A stretch of 35,437 nucleotides of DNA from JAAZHD01 sp012510895 (GCA_050951465.1 JBMNJC010000017.1:1-35437); one strand, 5' to 3'; counted from the first letter of the stretch, positions 24,844 through 34,017 are shown. Numbers and translations are program-made. Notes: generated by a model from the letters alone, not told the origin.

Positions 24844-26247
24844 ATGAAACCTAATATACTTATTATAACAGCTGATCAACAAAGATATGACTGTATCGGG
24901 TATTCAAAGCAATATCCGGTACAGACGCCAAATATAGATAAACTTGCGGAAGAAGGAGTATGGTTCACCAATGCCTATACTCCTATTCCCATTTGTGCTC
25001 CTGCAAGACAGGCTTTTTTATGCGGAAGGCGGCCGGAAACCTTCGGTGCCTTGTGGAATTATGGCATTACCCTGGATATACCGGCCTTATCCCCTGAGGA
25101 GTATACTTGGGTAAGAGAAATCAAGGAAAGAGGTTACAATACTTCCTTTATCGGAAAGTGGAGCGGTCATCCGGTACATGGTCCGGAAAAATACGGTTTT
25201 GACCATTATGTCGGGCTGAGAAACTATCATGATTTCCGCAGTAAAAAGTACCCTGACCTGGAATATAAAAAAGGCTGGATGGGAGAGGTGGATCCTGTTC
25301 CCTGCGAAGATAATGTGTCCCACTGGCTGGCCGGTAAAGCCATTTCCCGGATAAAAGAATACGCAAAAGAAAACAGCCCATGGCATGTACGGCTGGATTT
25401 TCCCGGACCGCATCTGCCTTGCCGCCCTTCAAGGGAGTTTGCTGATATGTATGACAGCAGGAATATCCCGCCCTGGCCGAGCTTCACGGAAAACTTCCAC
25501 AATAAGCCTTATATTCAAAAACAGCAGCTTTACACCTGGGATATAGAGAATTTCACCTGGGATGATTGGCGTGACACGGTAGCCCTCTATTATGCCACCA
25601 TTACCGAGATAGATCATGCCATCGGGAAAGTGCTTGAAACCTTGGAAGATACGGGTCAGGCAGAAAATACTATTGTCATTTATACTTCCGATCACGGTGA
25701 CATGTGTGGAAGCCACCGGATGATTGATAAACATTATATTATGTATGATGATGTGGTAAAGGTGCCTTTGGCAATCCGCTGGCCGCAGATGATTTCACCT
25801 GGTATGATAATAGACGAGTTTATATGCCACTTTTTGGACATTCCGGCAACTCTTTTGGATATACTGGGAATGGACATTCCGGACTTTTTCTCAGGCAGGT
25901 CCCTGGTTCCCCTTTTCCATGGAGAAAAGGTTGAAGGCTGGCGTACGGAGGCGGTTGCAACCTATAACGGACAGCAGTGCGGACTGTATACCCAAAGGAT
26001 GATACGCAATAATGAATGGAAATATATTTGGAATACAACTGATATTGACGAGCTGTACGACTTGAGAAATGATCCCCATGAGCTGTATAATGTAATTAAC
26101 GAGGAAGAAAATCAAGGTATTGTTAAAGAATTAAGGCGTAAATTATATGAAATCCTGCTCAGGGAAGGGGACGGACTGGTAAAATCTCATTGGATGCGAA
26201 ATCAGCTCTTAAACAATAAGAAGATCAATTTCCCCAGACAAGCATAG
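24844..26247 (+). CDS. Type I sulfatase (cysteine type, formylglycine-dependent)
   Basis: The protein (467 residues from the chosen start) has the canonical nucleophile motif CAPARQAFLCG (Cys51 to Arg55), the metal residues in LIITADQQ and YTSDHGDMCGSH, and FIGKWSGH. Cys51 must be converted to formylglycine, in anaerobes by a radical-SAM maturase (anSME); no such gene is in this window. It removes sulfate esters from a sugar in the cytoplasm, as no signal peptide is seen. The family usually starts at M-K-P-N, so I prefer ATG 24844; ATG 24823 would add seven residues. The ribosome-binding site is weak in both cases. The AraC gene follows after 13 bp. Confidence 0.9.
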   Translation: MKPNILIITADQQRYDCIGYSKQYPVQTPNIDKLAEEGVWFTNAYTPIPICAPARQAFLCGRRPETFGALWNYGITLDIPALSPEEYTWVREIKERGYNTSFIGKWSGHPVHGPEKYGFDHYVGLRNYHDFRSKKYPDLEYKKGWMGEVDPVPCEDNVSHWLAGKAISRIKEYAKENSPWHVRLDFPGPHLPCRPSREFADMYDSRNIPPWPSFTENFHNKPYIQKQQLYTWDIENFTWDDWRDTVALYYATITEIDHAIGKVLETLEDTGQAENTIVIYTSDHGDMCGSHRMIDKHYIMYDDVVKVPLAIRWPQMISPGMIIDEFICHFLDIPATLLDILGMDIPDFFSGRSLVPLFHGEKVEGWRTEAVATYNGQQCGLYTQRMIRNNEWKYIWNTTDIDELYDLRNDPHELYNVINEEENQGIVKELRRKLYEILLREGDGLVKSHWMRNQLLNNKKINFPRQA

Positions 26248-26260
26248 CAGGACAAGCGAT

Positions 26261-27154
26261 ATGGAGTGGCATAGAATGTCTCAGGTACAAGTATTGGATG
26301 GGGATCAGTTTTTCGATAAAGGGTGCATCCCCATTCACGTAATGATAGCCCAGCATGATAAAAGCAGCAGTCACATCTACCATTCTCATTCTTTCTATGA
26401 GTTTGTCTATATTGACCGGGGCTTTTCCACTCATTTTTTCAATAACAAAACAACTCTGCTGACACCGGGTGATGTTTTCGGTGTCAGACCTGGGGATGTT
26501 CACGGCTACGTACATCCGAAAAATGCGATTCTCTATAATTGTCTCTTCAACCTGAGCGCCCTTGGAAGCGACATCGATGCAATTAAAAAACTGCCGGGTC
26601 TTGAGCAGATTCTGGATGAGGAAGCGTTTCCTTCATGGCAGCGGATACGTTTAGGCCCGGCGGTTCGCAAGGACGCTGTGTCCTATCTGGAAAAGATGAG
26701 ACTGGAATGTCAGCGGCGTTCATTGGGCTGGGAACTTAAGCTTAAAGGCCTCTTAATAGAGTTTCTGGTGCTTTTTTCCCGTTCTTACCTGGAACAGTAT
26801 ACCGAGCAGGAGGCCGGTGAATACAGATATACCCAATATATGTATAAGGCATTGGAATATATAGAAGAATACTATACGGAAAGTATCCGCATAGAGGAAA
26901 TAGCAGCCTTTATAGGGCTCAGCCCGGACTATTTCTCGCGTATGTTCAAGCAGTATACAGGCCTTACTCCTGTAGAATACATCCGTTATGTAAGGCTGGC
27001 AAAAGCTGCTGAACTCCTGAGAAAGCCGGATATATCGATAGCTGATGTTGCCATGCAGGTAGGGTTTGATGACCAGGGGTATTTTTCCCGGCTGTTTAAA
27101 CAGGTAATCGGTGTTAGCCCGTCTGTCTTCCAGCGGGATAATATCATTGTATAG
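26261..27154 (+). CDS. AraC-family transcriptional regulator with cupin sensor domain
   Basis: The 297-residue protein has an N-terminal cupin-like sugar-sensing domain (HSHSFYEFVYIDRG, TPGDVFGVRPGDVHGYV, about 40-90) and a C-terminal double helix-turn-helix (about 200-295) with IAAFIGLSPDYFSRMFKQY and VAMQVGFDDQGYFSRLFKQ, the AraC/XylS signature. Such proteins usually activate sugar operons on binding the inducer. It may act on the promoters at 21485 and/or 28146, which would explain the poor -35 at the former. It is co-oriented with and 13 bp after the sulfatase gene, so it is probably made from the operon it may control. The site GCAGGA lies eight bases before ATG 26261. Confidence 0.93.
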   Translation: MEWHRMSQVQVLDGDQFFDKGCIPIHVMIAQHDKSSSHIYHSHSFYEFVYIDRGFSTHFFNNKTTLLTPGDVFGVRPGDVHGYVHPKNAILYNCLFNLSALGSDIDAIKKLPGLEQILDEEAFPSWQRIRLGPAVRKDAVSYLEKMRLECQRRSLGWELKLKGLLIEFLVLFSRSYLEQYTEQEAGEYRYTQYMYKALEYIEEYYTESIRIEEIAAFIGLSPDYFSRMFKQYTGLTPVEYIRYVRLAKAAELLRKPDISIADVAMQVGFDDQGYFSRLFKQVIGVSPSVFQRDNIIV

Positions 27155-27227
27155 ATAGCAGGCAGTATTTTGAACATATAAAGCAGCAAAAAGTAAAGTT
27201 CAGGAAAATGAAAAATAGGAGGTTGCC

Positions 27228-28040
27228 ATGGACGTAGGAGTAGTCAGCAGGAGCTTTCCACATTTTAAAAATAAGGATATTGCAGAGTTTTTAAGCCGCA
27301 ATGGATTTCGATGGACAGAACTGTGTTTTTCCAGTATTGATGCAAAATATTGGGCCTATAACAGCAGGTCGGACATATCCACTCTTACCGGCGAAAGAGC
27401 TGCAGAACTGGTTTCTGATTATCGGGAAAGAAACGTGGAAGTCACCTCCATTGGAGTGTTTACAAACCTGCTGGAGCCTGATGATAAGGAGCTGGAACAA
27501 AACCTTGCATATTTTGAGGCACATATGAAAATAGCATCTGAAAACCGGGTTCCCTATGTAGCTACAGAGTGCGGCTTTATACCAGGCCGGCGGGGTATTT
27601 GCGCAGATACTTATGAGAAAGATTTTCAGAGACTGCTGGAAAGCCTGAAATGGCTTACACAAAAGGCGAAAGAGTATAATGTTGCCGTAGCCCTGGAGCC
27701 ATGTGTTCTGGATGTTGTCCCCAGTGCAAAGAGGATGAGAGATCTCATTGAACAGGTGCAATCGGACCGTCTGAAAGTATTGCTGGACCCTGCTAATCTC
27801 ATCGCCAACAGTTCCGAGGAGGATATGTTTAACTATCTGGCAGATCATATTGCCTATTTCCACGGTAAGGACCGCAAGGTAAATGATGCCTATGGACGAG
27901 CGGTTGGAGACGGGGATATAGACTGGCCTCTGTTCTTAAGTTTGTACCATAATCACACCCCGGGGGTTCCTTTTATACTGGAATATGTTAATATAGACAA
28001 TGTATGTGAAATTCGTGACAGAGTTTTATTTTTTTCATGA
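27228..28040 (+). CDS. Sugar isomerase/epimerase-like TIM barrel, copy 2
   Basis: The 270-residue barrel belongs to the same AP-endonuclease-2-like family as the 21534 product, but is distant from it. Metal-site residues are visible as ATECGF, VALEPCV, VLLDPANLI, IAYFHGKDRK and FILEYVN, matching the Glu-Asp-His-Glu set of these enzymes. It probably isomerises, epimerises or cleaves a sugar or keto-sugar; the substrate is not readable. ATAGGAGG lies directly before ATG 27228. It follows the AraC gene by 73 bp and is the last gene before a 359-bp gap with a new promoter. I see no terminator after it. Confidence 0.88.
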   Translation: MDVGVVSRSFPHFKNKDIAEFLSRNGFRWTELCFSSIDAKYWAYNSRSDISTLTGERAAELVSDYRERNVEVTSIGVFTNLLEPDDKELEQNLAYFEAHMKIASENRVPYVATECGFIPGRRGICADTYEKDFQRLLESLKWLTQKAKEYNVAVALEPCVLDVVPSAKRMRDLIEQVQSDRLKVLLDPANLIANSSEEDMFNYLADHIAYFHGKDRKVNDAYGRAVGDGDIDWPLFLSLYHNHTPGVPFILEYVNIDNVCEIRDRVLFFS

Positions 28041-28090
28041 TAAAAAGTAAAAGTTATCCAATAATAATATAAATATAACATAAATATTAT

Positions 28091-28098
28091 TTTCGAAA
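28091..28098. promoter_or_regulatory. TTTCGAAA palindrome, site 1
   Basis: Perfect 8-bp palindrome, 42 bp upstream of site 2 (four helical turns). Confidence 0.4.
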
Positions 28099-28132
28099 CC
28101 AATGCTGAAATTCCTAAATCCGTTCCCGGTTG

Positions 28133-28140
28133 TTTCGAAA
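28133..28140. promoter_or_regulatory. TTTCGAAA palindrome, site 2, adjoining the -35 box
   Basis: Perfect 8-bp palindrome ending five bases before TTGACA, a position suited to an operator or activator site. Confidence 0.45.
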
Positions 28141-28145
28141 TATGC

Positions 28146-28174
28146 TTGACAGCCTTGAAGCAACATGGTAGAAT
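28146..28174 (+). promoter_or_regulatory. Strong sigma-A promoter for the right-hand operon
   Basis: TTGACA (28146-28151) and TAGAAT (28169-28174) with an exact 17-bp spacer: the best promoter match I found in the window. It drives the isomerase-like gene at 28400 and probably everything to the right. Confidence 0.8.
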
Positions 28175-28288
28175 TCAAATTAAAGAAGTCAATATTTACA
28201 GTTAACATTCAGCATTGGTATTTTTATTTTAAAAGTACTAATTTATTACACATTAAGCATAAAAGTAATCTATACTACATTCGTAATA

Positions 28289-28296
28289 TTTCGAAA
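28289..28296. promoter_or_regulatory. TTTCGAAA palindrome, site 3, in the transcribed leader
   Basis: Third perfect copy, about 115 bp after the -10 box. Confidence 0.4.
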
Positions 28297-28399
28297 CACA
28301 TCAGGTTTATTACACAGTCTTATATATCCGTAACGAGTAATGTACTAAAATATAAGGGTTTATAATAACATAATTTAATACATAAAAGGAGCTGATAAC

Positions 28400-29755
28400 A
28401 TGTTCAAGGCAGGCTTTGTAGGTTTTGGAGAGATTAATACTCCCAGGGAAGTAGTGGATCAAAAGACAGAAGAAGCGAAACAGCTATTGGCAGAGCATGG
28501 ATTCAGGCTGGTAACCACAGGTTCTGTAATTGATGATGAACGCGGTGAAGAGGCCTTAAGAGCAATTTCGGATCTTAAGAAAGCCGAATTTGATTTTCTG
28601 ATTGTTTGCATTACAGGCTGGATTCCTTCCCATACCGTAATAAGGGTAATAAGTGAATTCAAAGAAAAGCCAATGATTCTGTGGGGACTGGCAGGCAACA
28701 GCAACAACGAATATAAGAGGCTGTCAACGACAGCGGCCCAGGCAGGAACAACAGCCTTGAGGAAACCCATGGAGGATATGGGCTATGTCTTCAAATATGT
28801 ATACGATTTTCCCGATTCAGAATCTAAGATAGATGAAATTATAGCCTTTGCAAAAGCAGCAACAGCGGTTGAGAAATTGAAGAGAAGCAAGGTGGGCATG
28901 ATGGGTTTCCGGGACATGAGGCTTTACGGCACCTTGTATGACGGTGTGTCACTCAAAGCCAAAACCGGAGTGGAAGTGGAATTCTTTGAGATGCTGGAAA
29001 TTGTACAGCGGATGGAAGAAGTATGCAATGATGAGGTAAATGCGGTAGTTGAGAAGGTTCTGAAGGAATGGGACTTCCAGGCTGAACCCAGGCGTGAATC
29101 TCTTGAGCTGGGTGCAAAGATCTATCTGGCGATAAAGGAAAAAATAGAAGAAGCCAAGTATGATGCCATTTCTCTGATAGACGTGGACGGAATGAAGAAG
29201 CTGATGAAATTCCCGCCGTCCATGGTATTCATGTTAATTGCAAATGAACTGAAGAAATATACAATACCTGAAAACGATACTTTGGGAGCTGTTACCCAAC
29301 TGATTACCGGTCACCTCACAGGGCAGATAAGCGCATATATGGAATTTTATGAATTCATGCCGGACAGGCTTCTGATGGGTGTGCCGGATTATGTACCTTA
29401 TGAAGTGGTTGACGGATCCCTGAAGGTGCTTCCGACCAGCTTTGGAAAACTTAGCGAGAGCATGCTGAATGTTTCCGAGGTTAAAACGGGAAGGGTAACG
29501 CTTGCCAGATTGGGCAATACCGGAGACAGATACCAGATGCACATAGTTACAGGAGAGGCAGTTAAGCCGAGAAGCTGGGAAGAAGTAGGCTGGGATCAGC
29601 CATCACCTCAGCTGCCCAGTATTGAAGTAATACTGGATACACCGGTGGATGACTTTGCTCAGAAGGTAATGGGCCAGCACTATATTGTAACCTATGGGGA
29701 CAATACAGCCGAATTGAAAGATCTGTGCAAAATACTCAATATTGAAATAATTTAA
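28400..29755 (+). CDS. L-fucose/L-arabinose isomerase-like protein, copy 2 (intact)
   Basis: The 451-residue protein starts FKAGFVGFGEINTPREVV and has the three-domain outline of the FucI/AraA-like isomerase superfamily, ending with MGQHYIVTYGDN (His427, Asp434) in the C-terminal domain where those enzymes place metal and substrate residues. It probably interconverts an aldose and a ketose with a divalent metal; the true sugar is unknown, as the sequence is far from characterised FucI. It is about 99% identical in DNA to the broken copy at 4645-6001, and the similarity begins and ends at the gene borders. AAAAGGAG lies upstream. It is the first gene after the promoter at 28146. Confidence 0.85.
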   Translation: MFKAGFVGFGEINTPREVVDQKTEEAKQLLAEHGFRLVTTGSVIDDERGEEALRAISDLKKAEFDFLIVCITGWIPSHTVIRVISEFKEKPMILWGLAGNSNNEYKRLSTTAAQAGTTALRKPMEDMGYVFKYVYDFPDSESKIDEIIAFAKAATAVEKLKRSKVGMMGFRDMRLYGTLYDGVSLKAKTGVEVEFFEMLEIVQRMEEVCNDEVNAVVEKVLKEWDFQAEPRRESLELGAKIYLAIKEKIEEAKYDAISLIDVDGMKKLMKFPPSMVFMLIANELKKYTIPENDTLGAVTQLITGHLTGQISAYMEFYEFMPDRLLMGVPDYVPYEVVDGSLKVLPTSFGKLSESMLNVSEVKTGRVTLARLGNTGDRYQMHIVTGEAVKPRSWEEVGWDQPSPQLPSIEVILDTPVDDFAQKVMGQHYIVTYGDNTAELKDLCKILNIEII

Positions 29756-29803
29756 GTCTATCCATGTCGGACCACATCTTAATAAAAAAATGAGGTGGCG
29801 ATT

Positions 29804-31810
29804 ATGAAAGCATATATTAAAGACGGCAAAAAATATGTACCTTATGTTCTTCCATGGGATGACATGCCCATCGACATTTCTCATGTTTTCGAGCATGAAA
29901 AGCCTGCGGGGAAGCACGGCTTTATGACGGTACAGGGTAATAGATTTGTGTTTCAGGACGGCACTGAAATGAAATTCTGGGGCACAAACTTTAACAGCGG
30001 AGCCAATTTTCCGCCCCATGAATATAGCCGTAAAGTGGCTAAGAGACTGGCCAAAACCGGTATTAACATAGTGCGCTTTCATCAGCTGGATGCTGAATGG
30101 TCCACACCTAACATATTCCAGTTTGCCAAGGGGAAATTCAGCAACAATACAAGAAGCCTGGATCCTGAGAGCCTGGATCGCCTGGATTATCTGATTTACT
30201 GTTTAAAAGAAGAAGGAATATATATTTACCTGGATCTGCTCACATACAGAAGATTTAAGTCCGGTGACGGCATATACGGCTCTAAGGAACTTGGAGATGC
30301 AGGCAAGCCGTATTCAAACTTTGACAGAACTATGATTGAGCTGCAAAAGGAATTTTGCGATCAGATATGGAACCATTATAATCCTTATACTAAACTTGCA
30401 TATAAGGATGAACCTGCTATTGTTCTGTGCGAAATCACAAATGAAAACGATTTATTCCATCATGAAAGGTTTCCGATAGTACTTGAGCCTTACCGATCCA
30501 ATCTTGAGAAGAGATATCGCCGGTGGGCAGAAGAAAAGGGCATTAAACTCTCTGAAGGAAAAATTAATTTTGAAGAAATGGACAGCAATATACTTGCATT
30601 TAAAAGAGAAGTGCAGGAGGCCTATTATTTGGAATTGACAGAACATATGCGGTCTATCGGAGTTAAAATACCTATAACCGGTACAAACTGGGCTATTAAT
30701 CCTAATTTACTCTCCACTCAATTGATAACGGATTTTGTAGATTCTCATGCATATTGGTGGTTCGGCGACCAGAGAAAGTTTGAAAGCAGGCTCATGACAG
30801 GTTCAAAGACAACAATTGTAGACAAACTGACTTTTTCAAGAGTGCTTGATAAACCTTATTTTGTTTCGGAATGGGATGAACCCTGGCCAAATAAGTGGCG
30901 GGCAGAATGCACTTTATACCTTGCAGCTGTGGGGCTGCTGCAGGATTGGGCTGGTTTTACAATCCATACCTATCGTTATGGCAGCAATATGGATGAATTT
31001 GTTACCAGAAAGATTGGAAGGGATCTGGTGATTGGGAATTCATACTATCGGGGTATATTTGACACCTATAACGATCCTGCAAAATACGGTTTGTTTTATC
31101 ATGCGGCATTAATGATGAGACGCGGGGATGTAAAGACCGGCAATACCAGTGTAGGCATGAAGATAGAGGATATAGACAATCCTGAATTAGGAATGAAGTC
31201 GTATACAGAAATGGCAGCTATACCCTTAACCAGTGAACAGCATAAATTCGGCACTGTTTTGCCCAGGAGTCAGGAAGTTCAGGATATTACCATTAATTAC
31301 GATGAGAAGATTGTTGATCATGATAAAGGTGAAGTCCTGTCTGATACCGGGCAGCTCTTCCGCAGCTGGGAGAAACAATATGGATGGATTGATACTGATA
31401 ATACCAAGGTTGTATACGGCATGGTAGGAAAGCAGGATGAGATTAAACTAAATGATCTTACAATAAAAGCAGAAACAGAGTTCGCAACCATTGCAATAAG
31501 CACGCTGACCAAGGATCCGATCAACAACAGTCAGAATTTATTGCTGACTGCCGTAGGGCTGGCCGATAATGCAGGCAGTAAATACAATGAAGACGAAACC
31601 GCTTTGCTGGATTCAGGCACCGGTCCTATAGAATGTGAAGTTATCAAGGCAAGAATATCCATACGCACAAACAGAAAAGATCTTAAGGTTTGGTCAGTAG
31701 ATGACGAAGGTTTCTTAACCGGAACAATACCCTCGTCATATGAAAATGGAGTTTTCAGTTTTGGGATAGGCAATGAGTTTGAATCCATCTACTACTTAAT
31801 TCAAAATTAA
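29804..31810 (+). CDS. Clan GH-A-like glycoside hydrolase with C-terminal beta-sandwich, third copy
   Basis: The 668-residue protein aligns along its length with the 8285 product. It has FWGTNFNSGANFPPHE, the barrel strand GINIVRFHQLDAEW, the likely acid/base Glu214 in CEITNEND, and the likely nucleophile Glu356 in VSEWDEPWPNKW. The C-terminal beta-domain (LSDTGQLFRSWEKQYGW onward) is shared with the other two copies. No signal peptide. Substrate and GH number are not known to me. I prefer ATG 29804; GTG 29795 would add three residues and overlaps the GAGGTGG site. It follows the isomerase-like gene by 48 bp, the same order as in the left operon, where a GH3 gene lies in between. Confidence 0.85.
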   Translation: MKAYIKDGKKYVPYVLPWDDMPIDISHVFEHEKPAGKHGFMTVQGNRFVFQDGTEMKFWGTNFNSGANFPPHEYSRKVAKRLAKTGINIVRFHQLDAEWSTPNIFQFAKGKFSNNTRSLDPESLDRLDYLIYCLKEEGIYIYLDLLTYRRFKSGDGIYGSKELGDAGKPYSNFDRTMIELQKEFCDQIWNHYNPYTKLAYKDEPAIVLCEITNENDLFHHERFPIVLEPYRSNLEKRYRRWAEEKGIKLSEGKINFEEMDSNILAFKREVQEAYYLELTEHMRSIGVKIPITGTNWAINPNLLSTQLITDFVDSHAYWWFGDQRKFESRLMTGSKTTIVDKLTFSRVLDKPYFVSEWDEPWPNKWRAECTLYLAAVGLLQDWAGFTIHTYRYGSNMDEFVTRKIGRDLVIGNSYYRGIFDTYNDPAKYGLFYHAALMMRRGDVKTGNTSVGMKIEDIDNPELGMKSYTEMAAIPLTSEQHKFGTVLPRSQEVQDITINYDEKIVDHDKGEVLSDTGQLFRSWEKQYGWIDTDNTKVVYGMVGKQDEIKLNDLTIKAETEFATIAISTLTKDPINNSQNLLLTAVGLADNAGSKYNEDETALLDSGTGPIECEVIKARISIRTNRKDLKVWSVDDEGFLTGTIPSSYENGVFSFGIGNEFESIYYLIQN

Positions 31811-31836
31811 CTAAAAAATGAAGGAGTGTGATAAGT

Positions 31837-32910
31837 ATGGCCAAGTACAAGGTAGGTGTAGTCGGTGTCAGCCGCGGAAGCTCGTATTTGAGAAATTATG
31901 CCCGAAGCGAGCGTACTGAAGTCACAGCAATTTGTGATATTGACGAAAACAGACTCGAAGATGTAGCTAAGGCATACGGGCTTTCAGATTCTCAGGTGTT
32001 TACCGATTACGATGAATTCTTAAACACTGATATTGACATTGTAGTTATTGGAACACCTATCCCGTTTCATGCGGAACAGTCTGTCAAAGCATTGGAGGCA
32101 GGAAAACACGTACTTAGCGAAGTTACAGCATCAAATACGTTAGAGGGTTGTCAAAAGATTTATAATGCAGCAAAGCGCTCCAAAGGCAAATACATGCTTG
32201 CGGAAAATTATGTATATTTTCACTTTATTCAGGAGTGGAAAAAATATATAGACGACGGAATGATTGGACGTATTCATTATGCAGAAGCAGAATACATTCA
32301 TGATATCCGTCGTTTGCTTATAGATAAGGAAACCGGAGAGACTTTCTGGCGCAAGTACAGGCCGCCGATTCATTATTGCACTCACTGCTTAGGGCCGCTG
32401 CTTTTCCTGATGGGTGACGATTATATAGTAAAGGCAACTGCAAGCGGTACAAAAAACACTATACTTCCTGATCTCTGGCCGTCCACTATTGATATGCAGG
32501 TTGCGCTCTTTGAAACAAAACAAGGACGCGGCATTAAGATTTGCCGCAGCCAGGTTACACCTCGTCCTGAGCCTCATACAGTTTATTACAGCGTTTACGG
32601 CACTAAAGGTTTTCTTGAAAACACACGCCACGGAGGCGAGGTAGTAGGTAATCGATATTTTGAGGGGTTTGACAGACATACGGTTCCCTTTGACTGCTAT
32701 CAGACACAGGTGGATGCACCTGACTATGCAAAGGGCGGTCATGGCACCAGCGACTATTACATTTCAGAGGCTTTCCTTGACAGTATCGAGTATGATACGG
32801 AACCGCCCCTTAATGTAGACCGTGCAATGGAAATGACCGTGCCCGGTATAATTGCACATGAAGCAGCAGTGCAGGGCAATGTTTGGCTTGATGTGCCGAT
32901 TATACGTTAG
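31837..32910 (+). CDS. Gfo/Idh/MocA-family oxidoreductase, tandem copy 1
   Basis: The 357-residue protein opens with a Rossmann fold (VGVVGVSRGSSYLRN, then EVTAICDID) and carries GTPIPFHAEQ, GKHVLSEV in the place of the usual EKP block, and AENYVYFHFIQEWKKYIDD. It is nearly the same length as, and highly similar to, the next gene, so the two arose by tandem duplication. The EKP lysine, which most family members use in catalysis, is not present in the SEVTAS segment. They therefore form an unusual subgroup. I prefer ATG 31837 to GTG 31828, because AAGGAG is at 31821-31826. It is 26 bp after the hydrolase gene. Confidence 0.88.
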   Translation: MAKYKVGVVGVSRGSSYLRNYARSERTEVTAICDIDENRLEDVAKAYGLSDSQVFTDYDEFLNTDIDIVVIGTPIPFHAEQSVKALEAGKHVLSEVTASNTLEGCQKIYNAAKRSKGKYMLAENYVYFHFIQEWKKYIDDGMIGRIHYAEAEYIHDIRRLLIDKETGETFWRKYRPPIHYCTHCLGPLLFLMGDDYIVKATASGTKNTILPDLWPSTIDMQVALFETKQGRGIKICRSQVTPRPEPHTVYYSVYGTKGFLENTRHGGEVVGNRYFEGFDRHTVPFDCYQTQVDAPDYAKGGHGTSDYYISEAFLDSIEYDTEPPLNVDRAMEMTVPGIIAHEAAVQGNVWLDVPIIR

Positions 32911-32943
32911 GACGTTAGTAATGACGAAGATGGAGGTGCTAAG

Positions 32944-34017
32944 ATGGAAAAACTAAAAGTAGGAGTTGTTGGTGTTTCCCGCGGGAATGCTTATTTAAGA
33001 GCATTTAGTTTAGGCGAACGCTCTGAGGTAACAGCCATTTGTGATCTGGATCAAAGCCGGCTTGAACGTGTTGCAAGAGATCTTCAGCTTGCCGATTCAC
33101 AATGCTACACAGAATATGATGATTTTATAAATGAAGATATTGACATTGTTGTAATCAGTACACCTATTCCATTTCACGCAGAACAAACAGTTAAAGCAAT
33201 TCAGGCAGGGAAGCATGTTTTCAGCGAAGTGACAGCGGCGGATACCCTGGAAGGATGCATGAAGATTTATGAGACTGTTAAATCATCAGACAGAAAATAT
33301 ATGCTGGCTGAAAATTACATTTACCTTGACTACATACAGCGATGGAAAAAGTATATAGATGACGGGCGCATAGGCCGCATTCATTATGCAGAGGCTGAAT
33401 ATGTACATGACATCAGGCATTTGCTGGTTGATGATAAAACCGGTGAATCATTCTGGCGCACTTATCGGCCGCCTATACATTACTGTTCTCACTGTCTTGG
33501 GCCAATTCTGTTTTTGACTGGTGATGACTATATAGTCAAGGCTACGGGTTGGGGTAACAAGAATACCATACTGCCTGAATTCTGGCCTTCAACTATAGAC
33601 ATGCAGGTTGCACTCTTTGAAACAAAACAGGGGCGGATTATTAAGATTCTTCGCAGCCAGGTAACCCCGAGGGAGCCGCATATTGTTACCTACCTTGTTT
33701 ACGGTACAAAGGGCCTGCTGGAAACAGGACGCACACCTGGTTATGACACTATAGGCAAAAGATATTTTGAAGGCAGTGACCGGTACGCTGTGGACATGAA
33801 CTGCAATGGTACGGAATTGGATGCTCCCAAGGAAGTTCGTTTCGGCGGCCACGGCACCAGTGACTATTATACCGCTAAAACATTTCTCGACAGTATTGAA
33901 TACGATACAGAACCACCGATTAATGTAGACCGGGCAATGGAAATTACAATACCCGGATTGATAGCACATGAAGCCGCTGTTAAGGGACATGTATGGTTGG
34001 ATGTACCGCATTTTTAA
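32944..34017 (+). CDS. Gfo/Idh/MocA-family oxidoreductase, tandem copy 2
   Basis: The 357-residue product matches the 31837 product from VGVVGVSRGN through VWLDVP at the end, with the same GKHVFSEVTAAD segment lacking EKP, and the same RIHYAEAEYVHDIRHLL and STIDMQVALFETKQGR blocks. The two may form a heteromer or handle two related substrates. No signal peptide; nicotinamide binding is expected from the N-terminal fold. GGAGGTG lies upstream of ATG 32944, 33 bp after the previous stop. The ceramidase-like gene follows after 47 bp. Confidence 0.88.
   Translation: MEKLKVGVVGVSRGNAYLRAFSLGERSEVTAICDLDQSRLERVARDLQLADSQCYTEYDDFINEDIDIVVISTPIPFHAEQTVKAIQAGKHVFSEVTAADTLEGCMKIYETVKSSDRKYMLAENYIYLDYIQRWKKYIDDGRIGRIHYAEAEYVHDIRHLLVDDKTGESFWRTYRPPIHYCSHCLGPILFLTGDDYIVKATGWGNKNTILPEFWPSTIDMQVALFETKQGRIIKILRSQVTPREPHIVTYLVYGTKGLLETGRTPGYDTIGKRYFEGSDRYAVDMNCNGTELDAPKEVRFGGHGTSDYYTAKTFLDSIEYDTEPPINVDRAMEITIPGLIAHEAAVKGHVWLDVPHF

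Larger units (their letters stand above)
28041..28399 (+). promoter_or_regulatory. 359-bp AT-rich intergenic control region
   Basis: This gap has no convincing gene. It holds a good promoter (28146-28174) and three TTTCGAAA palindromes. The 225 bp between the -10 box and the next start codon is AT-rich, with no terminator, tRNA or riboswitch that I recognise. A 66-codon open frame at 28165-28365 begins inside the -10 box and is composed of low-complexity AT-rich codons, so I do not accept it. Confidence 0.6.

Noticed and set aside
27291..27863. 190-codon open frame on the - strand
   Set aside because: Antisense to the TIM-barrel gene at 27228, with no recognisable motif.
28165..28365. 66-codon + strand frame in the intergenic region
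   Set aside because: Starts inside the -10 box of a strong promoter, AT-rich low-complexity content, no ribosome-binding site.
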